Shown here: in pieces, positions 33,652 through 45,324 of the stretch
Layout of the letters: the number at the start of each line of letters is the position of its first letter
Numbering within the stretch: the first letter of the stretch is position 1
Origin: Pyrus communis
Lineage: Eukaryota; Streptophyta; Magnoliopsida; Rosales; Rosaceae
Length of the DNA stretch: 64,000 nucleotides
Direction: 5' to 3'
Assembly (NCBI RefSeq): GCF_963583255.1
Contig: NC_084815.1
Location: 15,981,807-16,045,806, forward strand
Notes under the pieces: model-generated
What the model was told of the DNA's origin: nothing
Seen by the model: the letters and a program-made list of their open reading frames with translations, nothing else
Database searches by the model: none
Position numbers and translations under genes: made by a program

Positions 33652-34299
33652 ATGGCTGAGAAAGTAGTAGCTGAGAAGTACCACCAGTTGGAACCAGCAA
33701 CTGGGCACTCCGGAGGTGATCATGAAGCTTCAGCCACAACGCAATCTGAGGAGCTCAAACGCCAGAAGAGAATTAAGATGTACAAATACATTGGCATTTT
33801 CATCGTCTTTCAAATCGTAGTCATGAGCGTTTTTGGTATGACTGTGATGAAAGTTAAGTCTCCGAAAATCAGGTTGGGCAACATCTATGTCCTCAGTCTC
33901 AACTCCGTCCCAGCAGCACCTTCATTCGACATGAGCTTCGTAACCCAAATCAGAGTCAGGAACTTAAACTGGGGTACCTTTAAGTTTGATGCCGGCATGG
34001 CCACGTTTATGTACCAAGGTGTGCCTGTTGGGCAAGTTGCTATTCCGAATAGCAAAGTCCGAATGCGATCCACAAAAAAAATTGATGTTGTGGTGAGCGT
34101 GAATTCTGCGGCATTGCCGAGCAACTCCGCTCTTGGAAGTGAGTTGAGCAACGGGCTGCTGATGTTGAGCAGTCAAGCCAAGTTGAGTGGAAAGGTTACG
34201 TTGATGATGATCATGAAGAAAAACAAGTCTGCTGAAATGAGCTGCTCTATGGTGTTTAATTTGGCAGCAAAGTCTGTCCAAAATTTGGACTGTAACTGA
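33652..34299 (+). CDS. LEA_2 domain membrane protein 2 (NDR1/HIN1-like)
   Basis: 215 residues, single exon. The N-terminus (about 42 residues) is hydrophilic and ends in the basic stop-transfer stretch ELKRQKRIK. A transmembrane helix runs from about 43 to 66 (YIGIFIVFQIVVMSVF). The LEA_2 domain follows, with KVKSPKIRLGNIYV, NLNWGTFKFDAG, VPVGQVAIPNSK and the tail AEMSCSMVFNLAAKSVQNLDCN. The conserved Cys pair in the tail is kept. It is less similar to genes 1 and 3 than they are to each other, especially in the N-terminus, where the PLAP motif has become LEPATGH. The start is supported by the leader block and TATA spacing. Function is inferred only from the family: membrane-anchored, stress or defence linked. 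Confidence 0.93.
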   Translation: MAEKVVAEKYHQLEPATGHSGGDHEASATTQSEELKRQKRIKMYKYIGIFIVFQIVVMSVFGMTVMKVKSPKIRLGNIYVLSLNSVPAAPSFDMSFVTQIRVRNLNWGTFKFDAGMATFMYQGVPVGQVAIPNSKVRMRSTKKIDVVVSVNSAALPSNSALGSELSNGLLMLSSQAKLSGKVTLMMIMKKNKSAEMSCSMVFNLAAKSVQNLDCN

Positions 34300-35144
34300 T
34301 AGAATATGGCTATACCATGAGCCAACTTTATGTTTTTTGTTTTCAGATTTGTTTTGGTTTTTATTGGCATAATATTCACAAAATCTGTCATTACTTTCTT
34401 GATGTTTTGAATTTTTTTGAGTTGTGCCCGCATTACCAAGGAAGTTCTAAATTCAAACTTAGTAAAACAATTGCTCGATAAAAATAAATAGAGTGTATAT
34501 GTATTTGAAATGTGAACGTTATGTCACATATAACACTAAAAATATAAAATAAATAAAAAGAAAGTAAAATGGCATAGCTACAGTTAGTGCCAAAGGGGAG
34601 TGTTTGAACTTAGAATTTGAGTCTTTAACATTGGGCAACCAATTGGGACTTGGACTTTCTTTCTTGTAGTTGTTGGCACTGGAGTTTGATTTTTCAGCTT
34701 TGAATATGATTTTTTCGATGTGTTGCTTCAAAAGTCAAAGTGAAGTGGTCAAGTTTTGTCATCGTATTGCACACATGCCATATGAGATGAAAGTGATGGC
34801 ATGTCAAAAAATGAAAGTCATGGAAATTGAATTTAGGTATCGATAATGTTGAAAATAAAACATCACACACAGTATAACTTGGGACACTCCTTAAGCCATA
34901 CCTTGAAACTCTCGCAAGAATAGAAGCCCAGCCAAATGTTGCAGACGGACAAGTTCTCTTGTACCAGGTGTCTAACGAAATTTGGATCATTAATGGGCAA
35001 GTTCTCTAACAGAGGAAAAAAAAAATATGAATTGCAAATTTTGTACTAAGTATTAAGTAATGCCATTGCGGAATTTTTTTTTTTTTTTTTATAATAAATT
35101 TATTACTGAATCACTATAACAAATTAAAAAATAATAAGTGCTAA
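34300..35144. other. 3' flank of LEA_2 gene 2 and spacer
   Basis: AT-rich. Contains the 3' UTR of gene 2. No other gene or element end was found up to the TAA (35142-35144) that flanks the next element. Confidence 0.5.
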
Positions 35145-35856
35145 GGTCATCTCCAACTGAAAGGGTTATATTTAGCACCTGTCTAGATTATAGCCATACA
35201 AGAAATTATTTTTTAATAAAGAGTGTTAGACTATATTTATATACCATCTCCAACTGAAGGATGCTATTTTTTTGCCCCCTCAATAATTTATTATTTTAAT
35301 TAAGTTTGTTCTTTAATTTTATTGGTTAATTGAATTAAATTATCATATTAAAATAAGATTTCCGAACATATTTTGAGTGCCACTTGTCACTAAATGAATA
35401 AGTCTCTGGACATATTTTGAATGCCACTTGAAGATGTGGCCATTTGTTGAAAAACATTAAAAGAAAGATTATTGGAAGAGATAAGAGACGGGTGTGTATG
35501 AAAAAAGTGTTTGAGGTGAATATAATGTGAGGAATTAAAATAAAATGAGGTAAAATAATATAGAAGAGTTAAAATGAGGTGAGAAATTGTGTCGAAATGT
35601 CTTAGGTATTTATAGGAAAAAATTAGAAATTTTAATTTCATCTTAATAAAAAATAAAAAATAAAAAATCTAGCTGGGCCCAACTAAAAGGGTTGACTGGC
35701 ATGCTAAAGATGGCCAGCCCGCTAGCCTTATGGCTAGATTTTCACTCGGTGTGTCCTAAGAATTTTTTGCCCAAACCTCCATTGGAGATGGATTTTGTGT
35801 CAAAAAGTGTTATCATTTGGCCTATATCCTTATGGCCTGCTCGATTAGAGATGGCC
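35145..35856. mobile_element. PIF/Harbinger-type MITE (GGTCATCTC family), copy 1
   Basis: Inverted termini GGTCATCTCCAACTGA (left) and GGCCATCTCTAATCGA (right, minus strand). TAA is duplicated on both sides (35142-35144 and 35857-35859). 712 bp, no coding capacity. The 3-bp TWA duplication fits PIF/Harbinger. The phrase catctccaactgaa recurs at about 35246, suggesting an internal copy of the terminus. Confidence 0.82.
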
Positions 35857-36725
35857 TAAGTGAGTGAGAAAATATGACATTGTGTACATAGCGAGGCACT
35901 AGAAAGAAAATTCACAATTGGCATTAATTTTGTCGGAGTAATATTTATCTATTTCAGAAATACTGGCCACTTATGCATTTGTATCTTGTTTCGAGCCAGT
36001 TTGGCTTTTTATTATTCTTGTTGAGGATGTTCGTGTATTTATATACCCATTAATTTCAATTAATATAAGTATCGCTTGATAATAGTAAATAAATAAAATG
36101 CTTGTCGAGTGTTATACCACTTAAGTGTTACAAGTAATATAGGTGGACGCGCAACATGATTGATATGTCTTAATTTTAAAATATAAATATAAATAAATAT
36201 ATATTATAATTTTAATGAAATTGCACCATGTGACCATAATCCGAATACGCAAACAAAAAAAAAATAATAATAATAAATAAAAATTCTCCTTATGTCATGG
36301 CCAGAGTAGCAACCAACAAGGCGAAGACATAAAGAATAATAAAACAAGCGTCTTTTATGCATTGCATACAGCTTTATAATGAAATTCATTTTTTACTCAC
36401 TTAATTATCAAATTAAATATAGGAAATAGTATCCAACAAAATAAGTAGCAACTAACAAGAAATAGTATCCAACAAAATAACTTAGCATTGAGAGAAAATA
36501 CACAAAATATCTAACAATGGGTGAAATTTTATAAATGTATTTGTTTCTGTAGTAAAGAACCTATAAATAAAGCCACAAGTCAAAGCACCTTTCAATCGGA
36601 TGCTGATGCAGTTGAAACCAGGTATATACTTACTCTATCCAGTGTTAAATTTGCACCATACAGATTTTATCCTCGATTTTTTAGAAACATTTAACTTGAT
36701 TGGTAATTATTTAAGCTCTTTAAAC
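35857..36725. other. Intergenic, AT-rich, no gene
   Basis: No supported gene. The phrase caagaaatagtatccaacaaaataa occurs twice near 36422-36480 (short tandem duplication). CTTTAAAC at 36718-36725 is the left target duplication of the next element. Confidence 0.5.
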
Positions 36726-38031
36726 TAGGGGTGGGCAAATGTGTCCTGGACCCACGGGTCGAGGCGGATCCATGGGATTCGAGGTAGGTATGGGGTGGGT
36801 CCAAACATTATAAATACAAAACGGGGCGGGATGGGTCCAAGTAAATAACGGGGCAGGGCAGTTCTAGAAATTGGAGAAAACGGGCCCCCGACCTAGACCG
36901 TTGATTTCCTACCTTGATTAAATCTCTACCATCTATCACCCTCTTTCTCTCTCTTATTATTGTCTGAATTGTCTCGTCCCAAGACTCCCAATGTTCTTAG
37001 GCCTAATTCACTCAACTTTCCCCTCTCTAGAATTCAACCCTCAACCTCGAGGTCTCTATCCCGACTCCAACACCACATCTGTTCTCCTCAACACAACCAC
37101 CACCATCTATTTTCCTCAATGCCTACAGACTCTATCTCCCTCGAATTCCTAACTAGAGCACTCACAAAAGGCAGTGACTTTCTCTTCCCTCGACCTCTCC
37201 TTATTAAATCTCTTTTCCTCTTTTGTCTCAGACCTCAATCTTGAGCCCAGGCTCTCATCTCCATCCATCGACTGTCTACACTTTCTCGTTCTCCCTCCCA
37301 CCCGCAGTAACTAAGTTGACCTCGACTGTGTTGACATCACAGTAGCCAGCCACCGTCACCATCGTGGTATCCTCTCTTGACTCTCCACCGGTCCTCCCAA
37401 TCACAAGTTTCGACCACCACCACATCATCCCCACCATCGAGTACACCACTATCATCCTGCAAATCCCAAGGTAATTTATGAATTAGGGTTTCTAATTTAG
37501 GAATTTAGGATTTTTACATAAGCTTTTCAATTGATTTAGGAATTATGTGGGTTTCTGATTTAGGAATTATGTGGGTTTCTTATTTGGGAATTTAGGGTTT
37601 TTGGGGCTGTGATTGCATAATAAGTGCTTTTGGGAAAATTTGCTTCTGGGTATGTAAAATTTTGTTTTGATTCATCAACTAGTGTAATTTGTAATGGCAT
37701 TGGGGGAGGTCTTGGATCCATGAGGAAGATGGCATCTCTCTGTTTCGATTTGTATGTCAGGATCAGCGGCTTCAACCGAAGCTGCTAGTGTGGCTGGGCT
37801 CAAGTACGAATTGCAAACTCAATGAGGTTGTCCTTTATGTGGCTGACCAAAAAAAAAAGATATTGGACCCGTGGACCCGGCCCGTTTCGACCAATTTCAA
37901 ACAAGCCGGGTTAGGTCCAGTTCCAAATTCTCAAAACCTATTACCCAGCTCGGCCCGTCCCGTTACTATTTACAATGGGTAAGGTTCGGTTCCTCTAAAT
38001 TTGGGCCTGATCCAGCCTATGTCCATCCCTA
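36726..38031. mobile_element. hAT-type non-autonomous element
   Basis: Starts TAGGGGTGGGCA and ends CATCCCTA. The flanks CTTTAAAC (36718-36725) and CCTTAAAC (38032-38039) are an 8-bp duplication with one mismatch. GC-rich terminal zones (36740-36900 and 37860-38020) surround a C-rich middle with an open stretch (36960-37244) that has no recognisable motif. Same family as 26245. Confidence 0.78.
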
Positions 38032-38302
38032 CCTTAAACCCTCAGCCATATTTACATAGTCAAGTCTTCAACAACATTCATTCTTCAAGTACCCAATACT
38101 TCTTGTTTGTATTTAGGGACAACAACAACAACAATAATAAAGTCTTATCTCAATAAATGAGGTCGGTTTTATGTATTCTAGAATGCTATTATGCTCGGTT
38201 TTGCGCCAAGTCTTCATTTAGCTCAAAATACTCTCTTTTCTTAAAGTCTCTTTCTAAGGAGGGTGTAGTCAACTTAGAATTTAAAGAATTTTAATAGACT
38301 AA

Positions 38303-40595
38303 TAGCACGTTTACGTAAGGGTAATCGGAATCAAGAAACGGAATTGAATTCCGATTACGGCATACTCCGGTGTTTACCAAATCTGAAGGAATCAAAATTT
38401 AGTGGGTCCCACATAAATTTTGGAGTCCAATTCCAATATTTGGCTGAATTGGATTCCCAAGTTAAGGAAGGTATTTGGATTCCGGGCAATCAGAATGCTA
38501 ATTTTGTTCCCTTTATGCCCTCACTTACTTTCATTATTTCCAAGATTAACCTTTTAACCCTAGACTGCCATTTTCCTTAAAACGCAACTTCTTTCTCTCC
38601 TCTCAGCTGCAGCTCTTGTCACAATTACGGATAGGTAAATCCCTACTTCTTCTGTGTTTTTATCTCTATGTTGAATTTTTTGCTTTGAACTACACGACTA
38701 ATGAGTTTCTAGATGAAGACTCTGACCTCTGATAGAAAATAAATGAAAGATTTTTCGCATCCTGCTGAATCTTTCATTGCTTCCTTCACTTCACTTCACT
38801 TGTTAGAGAGAGAGAGAGGCTGAGTTGATTCTTGCCCACTAGTTCTTCTAAGTTTTTTACTAATTTCAATAAGTTGAAAACTTTGTTATTGGTTTTTGGA
38901 TTTGTGAATTGGGTCTGATTTCAATCCAACAAGTGAATGATTGAATAAGAATATAACTGGAAAAAGCAAACATTCTCTGGAATCTAAGGCGTGAAAGGGA
39001 ATATGTAGGTGCAGCATCAGTAGATGCAGCATCACTAATGCATCATCAGTAGGTGCAGCATCACTGGTGCAGCATAAGTAGATGCAGCATCACAACAGGA
39101 TGGCAAAATTATTTAATGCAACATCAGTAGCTGCTGTTCTTCTCCATCACTGCCCAGACTTGGGTGGTCCTTGAAGATCCTTGTATTATGGCAAACTTAA
39201 CTTTTCACTCGAAACCGCACCAAACCGCACCGCGCCCACCCCTAGAGTCTGTCTTGCGCCTTTGATTGAGGTCTGGGGAATATGGGTCATCAAAATAGGC
39301 AATTTGTCTTGTGCCTTTGGTTGAGGTCTACCCTTGAGGTTAGACGCTTGTGTTCAATTATAAAATGTTATAAATTACTAATTACTATCTCTGTCTTTAA
39401 AGACTTAATTTCTAAAATTTATTTTGCACCAGAGCTGAGCATTTTGTGCACTTTGATATCAACTGCATATGTTATAAACTTCAGCTCTTTTGTAGATTGA
39501 AGATGTTTATGAGACTTTTTATGATACGTGTGGACAATATTGGCCTTACATCAATCATTATAATCTCGTTGCAATCATTCTAATGCAAATCACTATGATT
39601 GGTCTTTTTGGACATCTATTGTTCTATTGCATGTTCTAAATTTATGTAATTTACTTGAATTATTTGGTTGTTAGGAACTTATTGAGTACCTGTGATATGA
39701 TGTTATGATGTTTGGGCAGGTTAGGAATATTTTGTTGACAATCTGATGTGTAGGCAAGTTATGAATATTTTGTTTATAATATGATGCCTATGCAGGGTAT
39801 GACTAGTTTGTTTAGGTTGGTTATGATGGTTAGATAGATGTACTTTGATGTAAAATATTAACTTAAATGAAGTTATTTCCTACTCTTTGTTTGTTCCTAA
39901 TGTTTTGCCTTCATTTATTTACTATTATACAAAATTCACGCTAGCCCCAGTCCTTCGCAGCTTTGGAGTACCTGTTCTAAGACTCATTAGTGACAGACTT
40001 CTCCTCTATCATCTGGTTAACAACCGACAAACGATGGCTCACAAAACAACTCCAGTCATTGGAAGTATTCCGTGAATCAGTAACTTCAAGAAACACTGAA
40101 ATGTGGCTTGGTGGCTGAGACTGCCCTGATACCACCAAAGATATGAAAAATTTTCATCAGTTCACTCTCTGAAACACAAGCTGAATAGTTGTTATGTTGT
40201 CTAACACATTTATAAAATTATATCATGCTACCATGTGGAATTTCAAACTGTTCATGACATACACAATCCTAAGAACAAAATGAGCATGCCTAAGCATAGC
40301 TAAAGTGACATCAAGCACAAAGAGCAGGTTATAAACAATATACGCAAATCATGGTGGCTTACACTATCTTGGCTAGCATCAATACATATTTGATTTGGGA
40401 CAAGGGCATTTTAGTAATCATACTAGTTTATATTCTGATTCTGCTGAATTAGTAAATAGCTTTATGAAATTCTAAACAGATTCTAGAACATTTAAGTAAA
40501 CAGTTTCAACAGGAATCCGATTTTGACTTCTCCTCATTCTAACTCCTCATCAATTCAATTCCTCCTCTTTTCATTACGGTTACGTAAACGCCCTA
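38303..40595. mobile_element. PIF/Harbinger-like element nested in the outer element
   Basis: Termini TAGCACGTTTACGTAAGG (left) and TAGGGCGTTTACGTAACC (right, minus strand). TAA is duplicated (38300-38302 and 40596-40598). 2293 bp, no transposase seen. Shared internal words put it in the same family as 10947-11850. Confidence 0.78.
39005..39130. repeat. Minisatellite with gcagcatca core
   Basis: About six imperfect units of roughly 15-20 bp built on gtaggtgcagcatca, inside the nested Harbinger-like element. Confidence 0.8.
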
Positions 40596-41828
40596 TAAGT
40601 GACACATTTTAAAGGATTTTAATAGACTCTACAATTTTATATGGACTTTGATAGAGTTATATGGATTTCAATTATAGATTTATATGGATTTGTATGGATT
40701 TTTTTCATGGATTTCTTAGGACTTTTATCATGTCAATCAACGTAGAGTCCACATATGAATTCATCTCAAATTTCTTCTCAGTTACAAAACACTCCACCCA
40801 CTTACCCAAACTCAATTCCCCATGTCCCCGCACTCCCAAGAACTGTCGCCAAAGTTGTTTCATCAAGCTCAAATCCATCACCCCTCATTTCCCAAAACAA
40901 TCCCATCGTATCTCTAGCACACTCCATCTTTCAATACCTATAAATCATGGAATTCTACAAAACCAAGTCCCTCTCAATAATTTCATCAAACGCTTTCCGT
41001 GTAAAAACCCACTCACCACACCTTACATAGTTAGTAATCAAAGAGTGACTCACTTGTCCATCCTTAATCAATGTCATCCATAGTTTGTATTGGATTGGAA
41101 CAATAGCAAACACTCACAAGCTTTACCTTCAAGCTTACCTGCAAGGAAATGGGATTGTTCATCCTAGCAAATCCTTGATAATTCACTACACAGACTCTTG
41201 TGGACTTTTTAAAATCCTAATCGACTACCCAGAGATTTGGATTTATTCATTAAAATCCTAATTTGACTACACCATGATTTCAAAATCTTTTAAAATCTAT
41301 TTGACAACACCCGGATTTTAAGGTCTATTAAAATATTATCAAGTCCTATCAAATCTTAATTTGACTACACTCCCATAAGTGTTTCACGGTCTTTCTTTAA
41401 CCCTTTTGCTCTAAGCCTCAGTCTCACAATCAACTTTTCTACCCGGAGAATCTATAGGTATTTATTCCACATGTCCAAGCCATCTTAACCAATTTTCTCA
41501 AATCTTAGCTCCAATTTCGGCCAGCCCTACTTAACCTTAGATATCCTCTTTCTTAATCCTATCATTGCTCCTATACCCACACATATAATGAAGCATTCTC
41601 CTCTCGGCTACACTCATTTTTTTGCATGTGTTGATACTTGGCCGCCTAACATTCCGTACCACAAAACATTGATGGTCCTCTTATAGTTCTATAAAAAAAA
41701 TTATGTGAGCTTTAGTGGCATACAACGGTCAAACAACACACTCGGTGCACTCTTCCACTTCATCCATCCAACTTGTATTTTATGGTTGTAATTTCCATCT
41801 AATTCTCTATTATTTTGCAAGATAGATG

Positions 41829-41829
<1 letters not shown>

Positions 41830-41879
<50 letters not shown>
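41830..41879. repeat. (TA)n microsatellite, about 25 units
   Basis: Uninterrupted TA run inside the LINE reverse transcriptase remnant, where the FKYLGS-type motif would be expected. Confidence 0.97.
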
Positions 41880-41881
<2 letters not shown>

Positions 41882-42234
41882 GAAAGCATTCACTCCATAT
41901 ACTCTATCTTGACGTACTTAGGTATACATTTAGATTCGAACACTACCTGCCAAAGGTTAAGCTTCACACTTACTCTTATTATTGTGTTTCATCTATCAAG
42001 GAATATCATCTTGAACATATCTCGTTATCTCATCCATTACCAATGGAAAAAAGGTAATGACTTCAAGTTGAGCCTTGGTGTAACCCTATGGTTTTGGGAA
42101 ACTTGTCAATTTGTCCTTCATGGGGCCGACCCTGGCCCAGTGCGAGCTAGACAACCGTCCAAGGCCCAAAAAAATTGGGACACCAAAATTATTAGAGTGA
42201 TATTTTCATATATATTTTCATTAAAGTATAAATT

Positions 42235-42650
42235 TATAAAATTTGGTTAAATGACCAAGAAGTTTAACCATAATTAGTGGGTTTTGTTGTTTAAAATTAA
42301 CATAGAGGTTCTGGGTTCAAAACTCTATGTGTGTTTATTTACTTTCCAATTATTACGAATATCATTTCATAAGAATATAAATTATAGATTTTGGTTAAAT
42401 AATCAAGAAGTTTAACTAGAAATGATTGTTTATGATGTTTAAAATTAATGAGGATGTTTTGGGTTTGAAATGCTATGTGCATTTTTCTACTTTTCAATTT
42501 TTACAAATTTCTTTTTATAGAGAATAAATTTATAAAATTTGTTTAAATGATCAAGAAATTTAATAAAAAGTAGTGATTTCTGTTGTTTAAAATTAACGAG
42601 TGCTCCTGCGTTTGAAATGTTATGTACATTTTTATTCTTTCTATTTTTTA
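42235..42650. repeat. Three tandem units of about 148 bp
   Basis: Each unit starts near aaatga(c/t)caagaa(g/a)tttaa (42250, 42398, 42548), continues through tgtttaaaattaa and ends near atgctatgtgcattttt. The copies are diverged. They lie inside the hAT element. Confidence 0.8.
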
Positions 42651-42960
42651 CACTTTTTGTTTGGTTGTTAATTTCTTTTCAATTACTACCGAGCGGTCCT
42701 TAAACAATAATCCAATCATCAACAATGACATCAAATGGTTTACAAAACTTGGTATCTCTACCATTATTAGCCTTCAAGAAATTAATGTATGTATGCCTTA
42801 CCAATACTAGGTTTAATTTAGTGTTCATTCATTGTTTTTACATATCAATAAATGACTCGGAAATATGATTGTTTTTTTTAGTTCCATATTGACAAGGTTA
42901 GTAAATAAGAAAAAAAAAAAACCTGAGGGTTTATATAAAAAAGAAACACTTTAAAGATTT

Positions 42961-43129
42961 GAGAAATGCTAAGGAGACTCTTTCAAGGTGAGACCTTTCA
43001 TGGACTCTCCATTACCTCATGTTTTTGGCACAATGTTTTATAGTGTTGGCACAGAAATTGCGCCAAAACCATAAGGTAGCGGAAAGTAAATGGAAAGTCC
43101 CACTTTTGAGAGTCTCCTTAGCATTTCTC
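42961..43129. mobile_element. Mutator-type MITE, 169 bp
   Basis: Nearly perfect inverted termini GAGAAATGCTAAGGAGACTC at both ends. The flanking 9-mers TAAAGATTT (42952-42960) and TAAAAGTTT (43130-43138) match at 7 of 9. A 9-bp duplication points to the Mutator group. Nested in the hAT element. Confidence 0.8.
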
Positions 43130-43764
43130 TAAAAGTTTAGATAGAAAGGAAGCAAAACTCATCATCTATCTACTTTTAAGCCTAGGGTTTTTTGGGTCCC
43201 TTCTCTTAATATAAAATAAATTAGTTTTTCCTTATTTCTAAATTATTAAGTTTGAAGTGTTTTTCTGAGTATAATTTTATCAAAGTCTTGTGTGTGAAAA
43301 CAAATAATTTTTCTTATATGAAGTTGGACCACATTTTTTGGCATTGCCCTAGGCCTCTCTCAGGACCGGGCCTAGTCTTTCATGAGTTCTTACTACAACC
43401 CTTGCTCTATCATACATATTATTTATAACATATTATTTAATGCTCAGATATATGCTATTCATATTCATTTCTTTCTAAAATTGTCCAAAGAATTTCTCTT
43501 GGGACAATAGTGTATTAAATTTTGAAAAAGAAAAATTTGCCAACACTAAAGTATATCACACAAACCAAACCATGTTCTCACCTGTGATACGGGGATTTAG
43601 TCATGCCAACGGATATAATCGAAGCTTCTGTTGATATTTTTTTGGTAAAATGAAGATTCATTTGATATTTAATTTGGTCTGAAAGCAAAACCCTAAATGG
43701 TGGTCCTCACCTAAAGTCATCGATCATCTAGAAGTCAAGAATTAGCACCTTTGTCTTTGGAAGT

Positions 43765-43930
43765 ACGCGTTTGGTGTCCGCAATAAAATACTAAAAATTT
43801 TAAATTCCTTTCCCATACTTTACACGTTCCTCGAAATTCACTCCACCATATAACATATTAAAAATAGGTCCATACTCAAAAACTATATATAACACGCCAC
43901 TCCTCCACCATTTCCACAAACAACTTCCCC
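43765..43930 (+). promoter_or_regulatory. Promoter of LEA_2 gene 3
   Basis: ACGCGTTTGGTGTCCG at 43765-43780, a TATATATAA box at 43884-43892 (138 bp before the ATG), and CATTTCCACAAACAACTTCC at about 43908-43927. The same blocks and spacing occur in genes 1 and 2. Confidence 0.7.
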
Positions 43931-44021
43931 CATTTTTCAGTTTCATCCAAGAAAACAAACCTACAAAAAACCAGAAAACCTTTCTTCCCACTTTCATATC
44001 AGAAAAGAAAAGGATATTAAC

Positions 44022-44654
44022 ATGGCTGAGAAAACCAACCAGGCCTATCCCTTGGCACCAGCAAATGGTTACACAAGAAGTGATGCAGAGTCTTTGCAAT
44101 CAGCCGATGAGCTGAAACGCAAGAAGAGAACCAAGTTGGCCATTTATATTGGTATTTTCATTGTGTTTCAGATCTTGGTCATAACTGCGCTGAGTCTCAC
44201 CGTCATGAAAGTTAAGACCCCTAAGGTCAGGCTAGGCAACATCAACGTCCAAAACTTCAACTCTGCCCCTGCAACACCTTCATTCGACGCTACATTTACA
44301 ACCCAAATCAAAGTCAAGAATACAAATTTTGGCCCATACAAGTACGATGCTGCCATTGTCACGTTTTTGTACCAAGGTGCGACTGTTGGGCAAGTTTCTA
44401 TTCCAAAGAGCAAGGCTGGAATGCTTTCAACCAAAAAAATTGACGTTGAGGTGAGCTTGAGTTCAAGTGCATTGAGCGGTACCAATCTTGGCAGTGAATT
44501 GAACAGTGGGGTATTGACACTCAACAGTGCAGCTAAGTTGACTGGAAAGGTTGAATTGATGCTTATCATGAAGAAGAAGAAGTCTTCCACCATGGACTGC
44601 ACCATGGCATTTGATCTGTCATCGAAGACGCTCAAAAGTTTAAAATGCAAATGA
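44022..44654 (+). CDS. LEA_2 domain membrane protein 3 (NDR1/HIN1-like)
   Basis: 210 residues, single exon. N-terminal segment with the motif YPLAPANGYTRSD (residues 9-21) and basic ELKRKKRTK. Transmembrane helix at about 39-62 (LAIYIGIFIVFQILVI). The LEA_2 domain from about 63 to 210 has KVKTPKVRLGNINV, KNTNFGPYKYDA, QVSIPKSKAGMLST, KKIDVEVSL and the tail MDCTMAFDLSSKTLKSLKCK. It is the full-length counterpart of gene 1, and the leader gatattaac directly before the ATG is shared. The predicted topology is N-terminus in the cytosol and LEA_2 domain outside or in the lumen, as known for NHL proteins. Substrate or partner is unknown. Confidence 0.95.
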   Translation: MAEKTNQAYPLAPANGYTRSDAESLQSADELKRKKRTKLAIYIGIFIVFQILVITALSLTVMKVKTPKVRLGNINVQNFNSAPATPSFDATFTTQIKVKNTNFGPYKYDAAIVTFLYQGATVGQVSIPKSKAGMLSTKKIDVEVSLSSSALSGTNLGSELNSGVLTLNSAAKLTGKVELMLIMKKKKSSTMDCTMAFDLSSKTLKSLKCK

Positions 44655-45165
44655 AAACAACCAAGATTATTTCTTTGTATTCATGTTAAATATTTTCTGG
44701 AAATTTATTTTATTTTTGTTGGTATTGTTTTTATTTCAAAGTTGAACTGCTTGCTCTTTTTTTCCCCCTTTTTTATGTGAACGTGATGCCATGATGATAT
44801 AAGATTCAAATATCTAATAGTGTGTAAAAACCAACAGATACTCCAACTTGCAGTCCGTGAATAAGACTATTAAAAAAAGTTGATGAAGTTGTCAAAATAT
44901 TTATTCGAGAGATGACAGTGACCCCCTAATTTCCTCAAACCATTGTTTGTATTACAGGCCACTTTAGTTGACTATAATTAAACACATAAAATGAACTTGT
45001 CAAATATATCTCAGGAGAGGACAAGGCATAGGCTGTGCTCATGTAGCTGTTGAGTACATATTATGCATGTGGTCTTTATTTTGTCCAACTCAAAACGCCT
45101 CCCATGTCATATATGCTCTCGTCTGTATGATATAGTTATGCTCTTCTTATCAAAATATCTAGCAT
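44655..45165. other. 3' flank of LEA_2 gene 3
   Basis: 3' UTR and AT-rich spacer; no other gene seen. Confidence 0.5.
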
Positions 45166-45324
45166 ATAATAGGGTGGCACGATCCATATTCTTTTTCACC
45201 TTTCACATATCCCTCTTAATTTTTATCCTTTGATCCGCCTTCAATTCATTTGATTCGACAGTTGAAATTGACAGAAATATGTGAAAGACAAAAAGAAATG
45301 TGTGAATAGCACCACTCCTATTAT
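45166..45324. mobile_element. MITE of about 160 bp
   Basis: Left ATAATAGGGTGGCACGATCC and right, minus strand, ATAATAGGAGTGGTGCTATT are inverted copies. The similarity extends to the ctttcacatat words inside. Superfamily not determined. Confidence 0.65.

Larger units (their letters stand above)
38258..41375. mobile_element. Outer TIR element (GTGTAGTCAA termini) inserted in the LINE
   Basis: Left GGAGGGTGTAGTCAACTTAG; right, minus strand, TGGGAGTGTAGTCAAATTA. TAA is present on both sides (38255-38257 and 41376-41378). The LINE reads on from one side to the other when this element is removed. It is itself interrupted by the element at 38303-40595. Without that it is about 820 bp and has no transposase. 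The TAA duplication suggests PIF/Harbinger, but this is inferred. Confidence 0.72.
42123..43376. mobile_element. hAT-type element inserted in the LINE
   Basis: Left GGGCCGACCCTGGCC; right end on the minus strand ACTAGGCCCGGTCCTGAG. Flanks CCTTCATG (42115-42122) and CTTTCATG (43377-43384) match at 7 of 8 bases. The LINE protein continues directly across (VRTHE before, GQIDKF after). About 1.25 kb. It contains three tandem repeats and a Mutator-type MITE, and no transposase is seen. Confidence 0.72.
38119..43450 (-). pseudogene. RTE-type LINE, split by nested insertions
   Basis: Read on the minus strand from 43450 to 38119. Recognisable blocks: INNMYDRARVVVRTHE (43450-43385); TIGLHQGS and MDEITRYVQDDIP (about 42110-42010); LDGNYNHKIQVGWMKWKSA and LFDRCMPLKL (41826-41699); NVLWYGMLGG and MSVAERRMLHYMCGY (about 41690-41570); NWLRWLGHVE (about 41490). 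The 3' untranslated tail is at 38254-38119 and ends in TTG repeats. These match the C-terminal half of plant RTE-clade reverse transcriptase. The segment that should carry the catalytic F/YADD is deleted right after VQDDIP. Intervening insertions are listed separately. It is long dead. Confidence 0.85.
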
